DNA of 64,000 nucleotides from Chryseobacterium pennae (GTDB lineage: Bacteria > Bacteroidota > Bacteroidia > Flavobacteriales > Weeksellaceae). This document shows positions 1-9,616 of the stretch, one piece after another. Both the position numbers and the translations under genes were made by a program. How positions within the stretch are numbered: the stretch's first letter is position 1; every line of letters starts with the position of its first letter. The notes beneath the pieces were generated by a model. The model saw only the letters and a list, made by a program, of their open reading frames with translations. It did no database searches and was not told the origin of the DNA. The stretch is taken from positions 88,884 to 152,883 of the forward strand of contig NZ_QNVT01000013.1 of assembly GCF_003385515.1 (NCBI RefSeq), in the 5' to 3' direction.

Positions 1-241
1 CGTAGTGAGAAATTATTTGGGTTGCATCAATCATACTTTACTCTCTATAATAGCCCTGAAGCAAAGAAACATCACATTGGAATATCTGATTCTTAACGGA
101 GACTTTCCTGTAGATACAGAAAGAGTGATTTCAAACTTTATTACGGATGAAACAAAAATTATCAAAATTCCGGAAATAGAAAGTACGAATAGGGAACATA
201 TTAAAACGACTGCAAAACAATTAAAAATAACAAAATTATGA
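1..241 (+). CDS. bioD: Dethiobiotin synthase, C-terminal end (5' truncated by the window)
   Basis: The reading frame is open from the first base of the window to a TGA at 239-241, so this is only the last ~80 codons. The segment [14 protein letters not shown] matches the conserved BioD stretch (RNYLGSINHTLL), from the ATP-dependent enzyme that closes the ureido ring of dethiobiotin from DAPA and CO2. The GTG at position 5 is internal, not a start. The stop overlaps the bioB start (ATGA, 4-base overlap), which points to translational coupling in a biotin operon. The identification rests on this motif and the bioB/bioA context. Confidence 0.88.
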   Translation, partial: VVRNYLGCINHTLLSIIALKQRNITLEYLILNGDFPVDTERVISNFITDETKIIKIPEIESTNREHIKTTAKQLKITKL

Positions 242-1224
242 TAATGGACAGAACAACAATCAGAAACAACTGGACCAAAGAAGAAATAGAAGAAATATAT
301 CATTTACCTCTTATGGAGTTGATTTATAAGGCTGCAACCGTACACCGTGAGTGGCATGACCCTTCTGAGGTACAGATCTCAACTTTATTATCCATCAAAA
401 CCGGAGGCTGTCCGGAAGACTGTTCATACTGCGGACAGGCAGCACGTTATCATACCAATATCAAAGTACAGGCTTTGTTACCAACTGAAACCGTAATTGC
501 CCATGCTCAAAAAGCCAAAGACAGTGGTTCATCCCGTTTCTGTATGGCGGCTGCATGGCGTGAAGTGCGTAATAACCGTGATTTTGACAGGGTTATTGAT
601 ATGGTAAAAGGGGTGAATGAATTGGGGCTGGAAGTATGCTGTACCCTGGGAATGCTTACCGAAGAGCAGGCTGTAAGGCTTCAGGAAGCAGGATTATATG
701 CTTATAACCATAATCTTGATACTTCTGAACAGTATTATGAAGAAATCATTTCTACCAGAACCTTTGATAATAGAATCAATACAATTAACAATGTCCGAAA
801 AGCAGGAATCACGGTGTGTTCAGGTGGAATTATCGGCTTAGGGGAAACACACAGAGACAGAATTTCTATGCTGTTGACATTAGCTACTATGCCTAAACAT
901 CCGGAGTCTGTTCCTATCAATGCTTTAGCTAGAGTAGAAGGAACTCCATTGGAAGATAACGAGAAAGTAGATACCTGGGAAATGGTAAGAATGATTGCCA
1001 CTGCAAGAATCGTGATGCCTTCTTCCATGGTAAGGTTAAGTGCAGGGCGTATAGAAATGACAGAAACGGAACAGGCATGGTGTTTTATGGCAGGTGCTAA
1101 CTCTATCTTCACAGGAGAAAGAGAAACATTACTGGTAACTCCTAATCCGGGTGTTTCTGAAGATATGCAAATGCTGGAAACTCTTGGATTAAAGCCGATG
1201 ATGAAAAAAGAAACCTGTTGTTAA
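238..1224 (+). CDS. bioB: Biotin synthase (radical SAM)
   Basis: This enzyme inserts sulfur into dethiobiotin, the last step of biotin synthesis. The radical-SAM cluster motif CPEDCSYC is seen with cysteines at residues 58, 62 and 65, followed by GQAARY. The BioB motifs YNHNLDTS and the AGRIEM region near residue 265 are also present. The 328-residue length is normal for the family. The start could be ATG 238 (overlapping the bioD stop) or ATG 244 in the same frame; the overlap favours 238. It is followed by a repeat-rich gap before bioA, so bioA may have its own promoter. Confidence 0.97.
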   Translation: MIMDRTTIRNNWTKEEIEEIYHLPLMELIYKAATVHREWHDPSEVQISTLLSIKTGGCPEDCSYCGQAARYHTNIKVQALLPTETVIAHAQKAKDSGSSRFCMAAAWREVRNNRDFDRVIDMVKGVNELGLEVCCTLGMLTEEQAVRLQEAGLYAYNHNLDTSEQYYEEIISTRTFDNRINTINNVRKAGITVCSGGIIGLGETHRDRISMLLTLATMPKHPESVPINALARVEGTPLEDNEKVDTWEMVRMIATARIVMPSSMVRLSAGRIEMTETEQAWCFMAGANSIFTGERETLLVTPNPGVSEDMQMLETLGLKPMMKKETCC

Positions 1225-1296
1225 GACAATTATAAATAATGAGTTTCTGGATTTTAATATTTAGCAGTCTTCGCGTTAATTTTAGATGATTGATAC

Positions 1297-1497
1297 AATT
1301 TAAACGCTAAGACCGCAAGAGAAGCATAATGAAACTGCTTATTTTCCGTTCGCAAAGGCATTACATTCAGCAGAGACAGTAAACTTCTGCTCTAGTAAGC
1401 AAATGATCAGTCTTAGCTGAGTGAAACGCCCTTGCGATCTTAGAAATCATACTGCATGATTATAAAACCTTAGCGAACATTGCGTTAAAAACAGAAA
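1297..1497. repeat. ~200-bp direct repeat, copy 1 (bioB-bioA gap)
   Basis: This is the first of two near-identical copies in the 519-base gap between bioB and bioA. It begins AATTTAAACGCTAAG and ends GCGTTAAAAACAGAAA. It contains short arms such as CGCTAAGACCGCAAG and CTTAGCGAACATTGCG that recur in flavobacterial intergenic repeats. No gene is seen in it. Differences from copy 2 are a few substitutions and small indels. Confidence 0.9.
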
Positions 1498-1511
1498 CAC
1501 TTATTTATTAT

Positions 1512-1710
1512 AATTTAAACGCTAAGGCCGCAAGAATGCATAATGAAACTGCTTATTTTTTGTTCGCAAAGGCATTGTATTCAGCAGAAACAGTAAACTT
1601 TTGCTCTAGTAAGCAAATGATCAGTCTTAGCTGAGTGAAACCCCTTGCGATCTTAGAAATCATACTGTATGATTATAAAACCTTAGCGAACATTGCGTTA
1701 AAAACAGAAA
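1512..1710. repeat. ~200-bp direct repeat, copy 2 (bioB-bioA gap)
   Basis: This is the second copy of the repeat at 1297-1497, in the same orientation with a ~215-base period. It ends 33 bases before the bioA ATG, so any bioA promoter lies inside or at the edge of this repeat. No coding potential was seen. Confidence 0.9.
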
Positions 1711-1743
1711 ATATTATTGCCATCAATACATTTTATATCAAAT

Positions 1744-3033
1744 ATGGATACAATTACACCAACTAATCTTCAGGAAAGAGATAAAGCCGTTAACTGGCAT
1801 CCTTACACCCAGATGAAAACGGCTGACAATATCATTCCCATTGTAAAAGGGAAGGGTCTTTACCTTTTTGACAATGAAGGTAAAAAATATATGGATGTGG
1901 TTTCTTCATGGTGGGTAACCCTGCATGGACATTCTCATCCCTATATTGCCCAACGTATATTTGAACAGCTCAATACTCTGGAACAGGTTATTTTTGCTGG
2001 ATTTACTCACGAGCCGGCCACTCAGCTTTCGGAAAGACTGTTAAAGCTTTTGCCTGCTAATCAGGACAAGGTTTTTTATTCTGATAATGGATCTACAGCG
2101 GTAGAAGTAGCTTTGAAAATGTGTATTCAATATGCTCACAATCAGGGAAAAGAAAAAACAAAGATTCTTGCTTTTAAAAATGCATACCATGGTGATACTT
2201 TTGGAGCGATGTCTGTAAGCGGAAAAAGCTATTGGACCAAACCTTTTGAAAGCAGGCTGTTTGAAGTCGTATTTATTGATACCCCCAATGCTGATAATCT
2301 ACAAAACTTACAATCGCAGATTAAAGATATTGCCGATGAGGTAGCTTGTTTTATTTATGAGCCATTAGTTCAGGGTGCAGCAGGAATGCTGATGTATAAC
2401 GCTGAAGATCTGGATAGCCTGATGAAATTCTGCAGAGAGCAGGAAATCCTGATGATTCAGGATGAGGTTTTTACAGGATTTGGAAGAACGGGAAGACTCT
2501 TTGCTGCCAATTACCTTACAGAACAGCCGGACATCATGTGCTTTTCAAAAGGGTTAACAGGCGGAACAATGCCCATGGGAATTACAACCTGCTCTAAAGC
2601 AATTTATGAGGCATTCTGGTCTGATGACAAATATAAAACACTTTTCCATGGCCATTCTTTTACAGCTAATCCTTTAGCCTGCACTGCAGCTTTGGCAAGC
2701 ATGGAATTATTACTTAAGGAAGAAACCCAAATGAATATTAAACGTATTTCTCAGCAGCATTCAGCGTTTGTCAAAGTACTGGCTGCTCATCCGCAAGTTG
2801 AAAATGCCCGTCAGATCGGAACTATTCTGGCTTTTGATTTTAAAACCGGACATGGAACTTCTTATTTTAATGAGATAGGAAAACAGCTTTACAATGAATT
2901 TTTAAAAAGGGGAATCATTATGAGGCCATTGGGAAATGTAATGTATTTGGTTCCTCCGTATTGTGCTACATCCGAAGAATTGGATTTTGTATATCGGAAT
3001 ATTCTGGAAGTTTTGGAAGAGTTTATCGGATAA
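1744..3033 (+). CDS. bioA: Adenosylmethionine-8-amino-7-oxononanoate aminotransferase
   Basis: BioA makes DAPA from KAPA using SAM as amino donor, with PLP as cofactor. The motifs seen are WHPYTQM at the substrate side, SDNGSTAVE (PLP phosphate binding), QDEVFTGFGRTG with D240/E241, and the PLP lysine in FSKGLTGG (K269). The length is 429 residues from ATG 1744. An upstream in-frame TTG at 1717 would add nine residues but has no support. A strong hairpin follows at 3063-3095. Confidence 0.96.
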   Translation: MDTITPTNLQERDKAVNWHPYTQMKTADNIIPIVKGKGLYLFDNEGKKYMDVVSSWWVTLHGHSHPYIAQRIFEQLNTLEQVIFAGFTHEPATQLSERLLKLLPANQDKVFYSDNGSTAVEVALKMCIQYAHNQGKEKTKILAFKNAYHGDTFGAMSVSGKSYWTKPFESRLFEVVFIDTPNADNLQNLQSQIKDIADEVACFIYEPLVQGAAGMLMYNAEDLDSLMKFCREQEILMIQDEVFTGFGRTGRLFAANYLTEQPDIMCFSKGLTGGTMPMGITTCSKAIYEAFWSDDKYKTLFHGHSFTANPLACTAALASMELLLKEETQMNIKRISQQHSAFVKVLAAHPQVENARQIGTILAFDFKTGHGTSYFNEIGKQLYNEFLKRGIIMRPLGNVMYLVPPYCATSEELDFVYRNILEVLEEFIG

Positions 3034-3062
3034 ACGATTCCTTCAAACAATATTTTTTTAAT

Positions 3063-3095
3063 ATACCTTATAGGTTTTAGGAGCCTATAAGGTAT
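3063..3095 (+). terminator. Hairpin after bioA, between convergent genes
   Basis: A perfect 12-bp stem, ATACCTTATAGG (3063-3074) and CCTATAAGGTAT (3084-3095), has a 9-base loop. It lies between bioA and the convergent surface protein gene, so it may serve both. No long T run follows. Confidence 0.7.
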
Positions 3096-3208
3096 TTATG
3101 TTCATTTAATTGATGTCTTTTAAGCTCGTTTGAGCAATCATGCATAGGAAATCAAAATAATGATTCTTTTCATTTGTAAAAACTGGTGTTTTTTTTAATA
3201 TAGATTTC

Positions 3209-4612
3209 TTACTTCTTAATAAGTTTTTTTGTGACAATTTTTCCATTTTCAAAAATTGTTTTCACAAAATAAATTCCATTAGAAAGTTCAGAAACATTAG
3301 AATTGTTTTCTTTTACGGTTTTTAATAACCTTCCATCAACAGAATGGATCTCTATTTTACCGATTTTTTCTTTCGATTGATAAATTAAATTTTGTTTTAC
3401 AGGGGTTTCAAAAACAATTTTAGGATCATTTTTTGAAGTTTCAGTTGTAGATAATGTAACTGGGGCAGCTAAAAGATATTTAACAATTTCTGTTGTGGTT
3501 CCATTTCCGTAAACAATTATACTGTTATCAAAAACCTTGAGCCTACTAACATTATGATATAATAAATTAGAATCGTTTTCTATATATTCCCCAAATATAG
3601 TATCAACAGTTCCATTTTGATTAAGTTTAGAGATATAATAACTAGGTGCATTATTAAAATCAGCAATCCCTCCGATATAATAAGAACCGTTTTTTTCGTA
3701 GATATCCCAAAATTCAATGCCAGAAACACCATTATAACTGAATGTGGTATCCTGCGTACCGTCAGCATTCAGTCTTTTTATGGTAGCAGGCTCTAATACT
3801 CCAAATCTTGCGAATATAATTCTATTCCCCGAATCCACTTTTACAACATTAACATTTACCTCATTTAATGAAGCCTCACCATTGTTACCAAAACCGGTTA
3901 TAGGCTGCCCGTCAGGAGAATATTTTTTTATTGAATTTTGTCCCCAGCAAAAAATATTGGACTGGTTATCTAACATGAAGCGGGGAATCCCATATGTTGA
4001 CAGTTTTCCATTATTTCCAAAGCTGTTATCTGATGTGCCGTCAGAATTTAATCTGAATGTATGCGTGTACCCATCAAAAAAGCCTACGGAATCTATACCT
4101 GTTCCTGAAACAATCATTTTATTTCCTTGTTCTATGAGGTTGCTTTTTATATCGAAATTGTCTTGAGAAAAATTGGCTAATGCCTTTATTCCGCCATTGG
4201 AAAATGAAGGGTCTAACTGTCCATTGGAAAGTAACCGGACTACATCTAAATAATGGATGTTATTTATATTGTCATGTCTCCTTAATAATAAAGTCAATTG
4301 ATCATTGGAATGTCTTACAAATCCAACCAGAGCGCCTGATCCGTAATTCAATGCAACCTTACCATTGGTTCCAAAAGTAGAGTCCAAAGAGCCATTATAG
4401 CTTGTCATTTTAGAAACAATTACCTGGTTAGTGTTGGAGTCAAAGGATTGGTAAAATACGGTATTGTTTGTTTCTGTTAATTCTCCTAAATAAGAGCTTC
4501 CTGTTGGGAGGCTGTAAATTCCGTTTGAAGCAAACGCAGGATCTTTGGAGATAATTTGTGCAAAAGAAATTTGCGTTACAAGAATGAACACAAGTAATAA
4601 TTTTTTTTTCAT
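3209..4612 (-). CDS. Secreted delta-60-repeat protein with T9SS sorting domain
   Basis: The N-terminus (MKKKLLLVFILVTQISFAQ) is a signal peptide. The body carries at least six delta-60-type units, for example DGTSDNSFGNNGKL and NGQLDPSFSNGG, of the sort that build beta-propeller-like surface proteins. The last ~70 residues form a type A T9SS C-terminal domain (KIEIHSVDGRLLK ... SNGIYFVKT ... KKLIKK), so the product should cross the outer membrane through the type IX system. The length is 467 residues. The function beyond secretion is unknown. Confidence 0.9.
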   Translation of the reverse strand: MKKKLLLVFILVTQISFAQIISKDPAFASNGIYSLPTGSSYLGELTETNNTVFYQSFDSNTNQVIVSKMTSYNGSLDSTFGTNGKVALNYGSGALVGFVRHSNDQLTLLLRRHDNINNIHYLDVVRLLSNGQLDPSFSNGGIKALANFSQDNFDIKSNLIEQGNKMIVSGTGIDSVGFFDGYTHTFRLNSDGTSDNSFGNNGKLSTYGIPRFMLDNQSNIFCWGQNSIKKYSPDGQPITGFGNNGEASLNEVNVNVVKVDSGNRIIFARFGVLEPATIKRLNADGTQDTTFSYNGVSGIEFWDIYEKNGSYYIGGIADFNNAPSYYISKLNQNGTVDTIFGEYIENDSNLLYHNVSRLKVFDNSIIVYGNGTTTEIVKYLLAAPVTLSTTETSKNDPKIVFETPVKQNLIYQSKEKIGKIEIHSVDGRLLKTVKENNSNVSELSNGIYFVKTIFENGKIVTKKLIKK

Positions 4613-4798
4613 TGTTTGTTTTTTTTTTAGAAAAATTTGAAGTTATATTATGTAACCCCCTATGTAAAATGTTTTAGGTTTCTTCCCAAATGTATGATAA
4701 AATTTTGAAAAAATAAGAAAATGCAAGGTTCTGTTTTTATTCCAAAAGATGGAGAAGAAATATATATTTTTTTTGATTAAAATGACTTCATCAATAAA

Positions 4799-4828
4799 AT
4801 GAGGCCTTCCAAACAGGAAAAGCCTCAT
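4799..4828 (-). terminator. Terminator of the CynX-type MFS gene
   Basis: ATGAGGC (4799-4805) pairs with GCCTCAT (4822-4828), with additional inner TTCC/GGAA pairing. Read on the minus strand, it is followed by TTTTATTG. It lies 33 bases past the stop of the minus-strand MFS gene. Confidence 0.75.
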
Positions 4829-4860
4829 CTTTATTTAAAATTAAAACTAATTATCATTCA

Positions 4861-6066
4861 TTAATCTTCCACATATTTATTTCTTGCAGCCTTCAAACCA
4901 AAGAAAAGCATGATCAATACTGCAGCACTCAGAAAATAGAATGAAGTGTTCCATGAAATATCCCAATCATGCAATTTTCCAAATACCGGTGGTCCAAATG
5001 CTGCAATCAGATAGCCTACGGATTGTGCCATTCCGGAAATCTTCACTGCATTGATACTGCTTTTTGTTCTTGTAGAGAAAAACAGAATTGATAAGCTGAA
5101 AGACAACCCATTGGAAATCCCAATAATTACGGCATTCACATAGATCCATTGAGATTTCAGGAATACAAACATCATGGTGCTTGCAAACATCAGCGCACAT
5201 ATAAACAGAATCATGATTCTTTGATTCTTCATTTTACTGGCAATAATCGGGCAGCAGAATGTTATGGGAATCATAGTGATCTGAATAACAAAAAGAACCC
5301 ATCCTGAGCTTTCACCAGGCATATTATAATCAGTGAGGAATGAAGGCAGCCAGGCAACCATACAGTAATAAAATAAAGACTGCAATCCCATAAAAATACT
5401 GATATTCCAGGCCTGAGAAGATTTAAACATATTAAAATCAGAAGTTCCTAAAGCTGTTTTAGGCTGGTTAGGATTTTTTTTGTTAAATATCATTTCCAGG
5501 ATCAATACCAGAAATCCCAAAGCAGCGATCACCAGCCATATCCCCAGAGAACCACGCCATCCGAAACCTGTCCATTCTCCGATTCTCACACTGAATCCCG
5601 ATGCTAAAGCAGCTGTAAGATTCATAGAAACCGCAAAGATTCCTGTCATCAGCCCGATCTGTTTCGGGAAATTATTCTTTACATAGCCGGGAGTCACCAC
5701 ATTTCCGATACAGATTCCTAAGCCGATAAATACTGAACCGATAAATAATAACCAAAGAGAACCTGAAATTCTGAGAAACAGTCCAAAACTTAAAATAATC
5801 AATGAATACATCAACAGTTTGCTGATTCCAAGCTTATTCGAAAACCGGCTTACCAAAACTGAGCAGACCGCAAACATAAAAAGTGGAATAGAGGTGAGAA
5901 GGCTTACCTGAAAATTATCCAGCTTCAGAGCATCTCTTACATCACCAAGTACCGGAGATACTGCAACAATGGGAGACCTAAGATTACTGGAAATCAATAT
6001 AACCACCAATACATTTAAAATCATTAAAACATAAGAAGCGTTCTTTCTTACTTCGTTCTTCATCAT
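4861..6066 (-). CDS. MFS transporter, CynX/NimT (cyanate permease-like) type
   Basis: This is a 401-residue protein with about 12 hydrophobic segments. The early sequence SSNLRSPIVAVSPVLGDVRD and the GNVVTPGYVKNNFP stretch match the CynX/NimT branch of the major facilitator family, whose members export or import small organic anions and nitroimidazole-type drugs. The substrate here cannot be assigned. The gene is divergent from an AraC regulator (6138-6947) across a 71-base gap, which suggests that this regulator controls it. Either of two adjacent ATGs (6066, 6063) can be the start. Confidence 0.88.
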   Translation of the reverse strand: MMKNEVRKNASYVLMILNVLVVILISSNLRSPIVAVSPVLGDVRDALKLDNFQVSLLTSIPLFMFAVCSVLVSRFSNKLGISKLLMYSLIILSFGLFLRISGSLWLLFIGSVFIGLGICIGNVVTPGYVKNNFPKQIGLMTGIFAVSMNLTAALASGFSVRIGEWTGFGWRGSLGIWLVIAALGFLVLILEMIFNKKNPNQPKTALGTSDFNMFKSSQAWNISIFMGLQSLFYYCMVAWLPSFLTDYNMPGESSGWVLFVIQITMIPITFCCPIIASKMKNQRIMILFICALMFASTMMFVFLKSQWIYVNAVIIGISNGLSFSLSILFFSTRTKSSINAVKISGMAQSVGYLIAAFGPPVFGKLHDWDISWNTSFYFLSAAVLIMLFFGLKAARNKYVED

Positions 6067-6082
6067 ATTAAAAACTTTTGTA

Positions 6083-6104
6083 CAAAATTAGCATAGTAAT
6101 TTTG
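6083..6104. promoter_or_regulatory. Palindrome formed by two back-to-back -7 elements (MFS/AraC)
   Basis: CAAAATTA (6083-6090) and TAATTTTG (6097-6104) form a perfect 8-bp inverted repeat around a 6-base spacer. Each arm equals the Bacteroidota -7 consensus TAnnTTTG, one per strand. The site lies in the 71-base gap between the divergent MFS and AraC genes. A TTTG at 6077-6080 sits 16 bases upstream of the plus-strand arm. It may be a pair of overlapping divergent promoters, an AraC operator, or both. Confidence 0.5.
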
Positions 6105-6137
6105 TTTAATTTTGCCAAAGTTTTAACCTAAAACGAC

Positions 6138-6947
6138 ATGAATGCTAACGACAATATCAGGATAGATGAACTTAAGCAGCCTTATTTTGTATGGTTTGAA
6201 GATAACTGGGTTCATGATAACGTTCTCCATCACCATAAAAAGGGGCAATTGGTATATGTGGAAAGTGGGTTTCAGTATATCACGATTGAAGAACGTATTT
6301 ATCTTCTTCCGCAGAATCACGCAGCCTGGATACCATCCAATATTATTCATAAAACCAATTCCCATTCAGAAAAGATCAAACTGATGATTATGTTTGCAGA
6401 CACGGATCAGAAGAATGCTTTCTATGATGAGATCAATGTATTTTCCGTTCCTCCTGTATTGAGGGAAATGATAAAGTATGCAGAAAAATGGTCTAAGCTG
6501 ATGAAAAAGGATGCTGGTGAAACCATTTTTTTAAAAGCTCTTTTTAATGAACTTCCTCATTTTGTGGAACAGTCCCTGAAGCTTCATCTTTGCCTTCCCA
6601 AAGATAAACGCTTAGAAAAAGTCATGGAACATCTTCATCATTATTACAATACTGAGATCAAAATAGAAGAGCTGGGAGAGCTGGCATTGCTTTCTTCCCG
6701 AAGCCTGGAACGTATATTCAAAAAGGAAACCGGCCTTACCCTGAGTAAATATCAGCAAATGCTCCGCATTATTAAAAGCCTTGAACTTTTGAGTTCAGGA
6801 AATTTAACAATTTCAGAAACTGCTTATGAAGTAGGATATAAAAGTGTACAGGCTTATAGCAGAAGTTTTCAGAGTGTAATGCAATCGAAACCAACAGATT
6901 TTATGAAAAATATTAACTTAGGGTTAGAAAAAGGGATTTATTCATGA
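6138..6947 (+). CDS. AraC-family transcriptional regulator with N-terminal cupin
   Basis: The protein has 269 residues. The N-terminal half is a cupin sensor-type domain (HHHKKGQLVYVESG ... LLPQNHAAWIP). The C-terminal ~100 residues carry the two AraC helix-turn-helix motifs (IEELGELALLSSRSLERIFKK and TISETAYEVGYKSVQAYSRSF). Its divergent position and shared promoter region with the MFS pump suggest local control of that gene. The ligand is unknown. Confidence 0.92.
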   Translation: MNANDNIRIDELKQPYFVWFEDNWVHDNVLHHHKKGQLVYVESGFQYITIEERIYLLPQNHAAWIPSNIIHKTNSHSEKIKLMIMFADTDQKNAFYDEINVFSVPPVLREMIKYAEKWSKLMKKDAGETIFLKALFNELPHFVEQSLKLHLCLPKDKRLEKVMEHLHHYYNTEIKIEELGELALLSSRSLERIFKKETGLTLSKYQQMLRIIKSLELLSSGNLTISETAYEVGYKSVQAYSRSFQSVMQSKPTDFMKNINLGLEKGIYS

Positions 6948-7070
6948 ATTATAATTTTTATAAATGTTAATATAAAAGTATTTACGTCCCCAAATTCTAT
7001 AGATAACTCTCTTTTTATCTATTTATCATATAAATAAAAAAATATCAATTATATATTTGATTAAAGCAAA

Positions 7071-7093
7071 AAGGCCTCCAGAAAGGAGACCTT
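7071..7093 (-). terminator. Terminator of the MATE gene
   Basis: AAGGCCTCC (7071-7079) pairs with GGAGACCTT (7085-7093) with one mismatch and a 5-base loop. Read on the minus strand, the stem is followed by TTTG. It lies ~125 bases past the MATE stop codon; the AT-rich remainder of 6948-7219 shows no gene. Confidence 0.6.
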
Positions 7094-7219
7094 AAAAAAA
7101 CACAAATGATGAAAAAAAATTATTTCGATTCACAAATATAAGCAAAAATTACATTATGCAACGCATTATATGTGTATTTTTTTTAAATATTATTTATTTC
7201 AATTAAAAATAGTCATTCG

Positions 7220-8569
7220 TTAATATATTTTACTTTTTCTTAACATTTTGAAATTTAGCCTTATCATATAAATTACTCCACCAAACACGATCCATTCTAT
7301 TATTGCACTCACAATGTAAATGCTGTGAATTCCATACAGCATAGGAATAATAAGAAGGGCAGGAATATACAAGACGAGCTGCCTTAAAATACTTATCACG
7401 GTAGCCGGACGGGCATTTTCTACAGAAGGAAACCAAACCATTGCCATAAAAATAAACGGTAAAGCCGGTAAAACACTCATATAAATTCTGAAATCAGCTA
7501 GCTGGCTTGCCTGGAAAGATACATTGGGAATCATTACAGATAAAACCTCTGCCGGATAAAACATGACAAAAAGCCAGAAAGGGATCAGAATGATAAGTCC
7601 TGTGAAGGAGAAAAGCCGGTATGCCCTGATGGTTCTTTCATATTTTTCAGCGCCAAAATTCATTCCTGATACCGGCTGTAAAGCTCTCATGAGACCCCAA
7701 AGCGGAGTATTTAATAAAATATAAAATCGGTTAACTGCTGTAAAAAAGGTGACATCTGAATCTTTACCATATTTGGCAATCACATTGAAGACCACAATAT
7801 TCTGAACAACAATCATCACCATCATAATAAAGCCGGGCATTCCCAGAGAAAGAGCTTCCCTGATTATAGCCTTGTCGTACTTTAAGGTCCAAAAGTGAGT
7901 GACAAAAGATGCCTTTCCGGATGCATAATACCAGACTCCCAGTACCATATAAATTATCATAGAAACATTGGTAGCCCATGCCGCACCGCTTACTCCGCCA
8001 CCAAAGGAATCAATGAACAATGGTTTTAATGCTACATCTACAATCAAACCTACGGCAATCATCCAGGCTGCAGTTTTCATACGTCCTTCTGCACGGATTA
8101 GCATATTCAGTGCCAGCCCATGAATCCAAAAAAAACTGCCCAGAATGGTAGCTCTGAAATATTCTACTCCCAGGGTCAAAATTTCACCTCTTCCGCCCAT
8201 CATATATACAAGATCTCTGGCGAAAATATAGCAGGGAACTGTAATTGCAACAGAAAAAATCAGTGTAAGAAAATTAACGGTTCCCATCGCTCTGTTCAGC
8301 TTATCTTTATCCCCTGCTCCAATCCAGATACTTACTGCAGATCCTACACCGGTACCTATTAATGTTCCAAATCCCTGGGCAAACTGTGCCAGAGGATAGG
8401 CTACTCCCACGGCAGCAAGAGCTGTATTGCTTATTAAATGTCCTACAAAAATTCCGTCAAGGAAATTATTCAGTCCGTACAGTACCATTGCGACCACTGC
8501 CGGCCAGGACATCTGCCACATTACTTTCTGCATATTCCCATTTAAAATTAGCTGTCTCTGTTGTTCCAT
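7220..8569 (-). CDS. MATE family efflux transporter
   Basis: This is a 449-residue polytopic protein with the MATE layout of two six-helix halves. The N-terminal signature LNNFLDGIFVGHLISNTALA and the repeated GTGVGSAVSIWIGA loop are typical of Na+- or H+-coupled multidrug and toxin extrusion pumps (NorM/DinF side of the family). The gene stands alone. The substrate is not predictable. Confidence 0.93.
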   Translation of the reverse strand: MEQQRQLILNGNMQKVMWQMSWPAVVAMVLYGLNNFLDGIFVGHLISNTALAAVGVAYPLAQFAQGFGTLIGTGVGSAVSIWIGAGDKDKLNRAMGTVNFLTLIFSVAITVPCYIFARDLVYMMGGRGEILTLGVEYFRATILGSFFWIHGLALNMLIRAEGRMKTAAWMIAVGLIVDVALKPLFIDSFGGGVSGAAWATNVSMIIYMVLGVWYYASGKASFVTHFWTLKYDKAIIREALSLGMPGFIMMVMIVVQNIVVFNVIAKYGKDSDVTFFTAVNRFYILLNTPLWGLMRALQPVSGMNFGAEKYERTIRAYRLFSFTGLIILIPFWLFVMFYPAEVLSVMIPNVSFQASQLADFRIYMSVLPALPFIFMAMVWFPSVENARPATVISILRQLVLYIPALLIIPMLYGIHSIYIVSAIIEWIVFGGVIYMIRLNFKMLRKSKIY

Positions 8570-8933
8570 TGTATATTGTAATCTGTGTGAAGAAGGGTAG
8601 TAATAAAGGAAACCGGAGCCAAAAAAAGAAAACTATTAAGATCTTAACGATCAATTAAATCTACATTACTCATTACCTACAAAAATAATTTCCGATTTAT
8701 TTCTGCCGGCTTCCTATGAACACTCACTTTAACATTAATAATATTGTAAAACAAACTTACTGGTCCTAATCCTGAATCAGGGTCCTCAAAAAGGAATAAA
8801 TAGTCCGCGAAAAGGAATAACTGATTGTTCAATCATAATAGGATATGCTTACTGAAGTAAAATTGATGATCTCAATGTGACTCTGCTCATAAAATAAAAT
8901 GGATAGTTTGTTTTAATTTGAATAAAAAGAAGT
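8570..8933. other. Gene-free stretch between divergent MATE and unknown genes
   Basis: This 364-base AT-rich spacer separates divergent genes and should hold both promoters. An 11-bp palindrome CCTGAATCAGG lies at 8771-8781 flanked by GGTCC and GTCCTC, and AAAAGGAATAA occurs twice nearby (from about 8791 and 8819). No coding frame was supported. Confidence 0.5.
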
Positions 8934-9539
8934 ATGAAACCAAAACAGATTAGAGGAGTTCCCGATCAGCAATCAGGTGGATTCCATGACACAGAAACCT
9001 ATGTGAAATATGATCCGTCTCTGCTTCCATTAAAATATGGGATATTAAAAAAGAGATTCTTTTCTGTCAGTCAATGGAAGAGTTATTGTGGAGAAGCCTA
9101 TGCAGCCTTTAAGCTCTATACTTCCAATGGCCAGCCTGTTGACCGGGATCCACAGAAAGGAGACTTTGTCAGAATCAATATTCCCGGACCGGGAGAAACA
9201 GAAGCCAAAGGATATGACTGGGTAGAAATTACTGATATTTGTTATTATGAAGATGCTCATTCGGAAAGTATTACGATGACCTGCAGACCCTCCCGCAATC
9301 CAACAGATAAAAGCAAACATATTGCTCATTTTTACAGTTCAAAAGCAACGTCTACTTTTATGATTCAGAGGGATTCTGCCTATTTAAAAGCGGCTGTATA
9401 TGGAAGAAATGAATCCCCTAACTTTAATGCCAGCTTTATTGATATTGTCCGTAATCTAATGGTAGCCATAGGAGGAATGGCAGGAATCGCCAAAATTCAG
9501 TGGAGACAGCTTACTGACGGGTTATTGGATTTTGTGTAA
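8934..9539 (+). CDS. Conserved-looking hypothetical protein, 201 aa
   Basis: I do not recognise a family. The protein is soluble, without a signal peptide or clear membrane helix, though IVRNLMVAIGGMAGIAKIQW (about residues 170-189) is mildly hydrophobic. The middle is a basic/aromatic beta-rich segment including DPQKGDFVRINIPGPGETEA and SITMTCRPSRNP. The ATG at 8934 is the only sensible start. It precedes the antiporter gene by 77 bases that contain an FNR-like box and promoter, so the two are probably transcribed separately. Confidence 0.7.
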   Translation: MKPKQIRGVPDQQSGGFHDTETYVKYDPSLLPLKYGILKKRFFSVSQWKSYCGEAYAAFKLYTSNGQPVDRDPQKGDFVRINIPGPGETEAKGYDWVEITDICYYEDAHSESITMTCRPSRNPTDKSKHIAHFYSSKATSTFMIQRDSAYLKAAVYGRNESPNFNASFIDIVRNLMVAIGGMAGIAKIQWRQLTDGLLDFV

Positions 9540-9555
9540 ATCTACAATACGCTTT

Positions 9556-9569
9556 TTGATCTAGATCAT
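9556..9569 (+). promoter_or_regulatory. FNR/CRP-like box upstream of the antiporter gene
   Basis: TTGAT-CTAG-ATCAT is one base from the FNR consensus TTGAT-N4-ATCAA, with a perfect core palindrome TGATCTAGATCA at 9557-9568. It ends 22 bases before a -7-like element TAATTTCG (9592-9599), placing its centre near -43, as for class II activation. The box at 11245-11258 has identical geometry. Confidence 0.6.
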
Positions 9570-9616
9570 AGTTCTGCCTGTAAAGGCTCTTTAATTTCGC
9601 TGCTTATTATTAAGCT

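Noticed and set aside
735..1112. 125-aa ORF antisense to bioB
   Set aside because: It lies wholly inside a clear bioB frame with strong motifs; a shadow frame.
4643..4828. 61-aa minus-strand ORF after the surface-protein gene
   Set aside because: Its start overlaps the MFS terminator hairpin, the composition is low-complexity (Phe/Lys/Ile), and no family-like sequence is seen.
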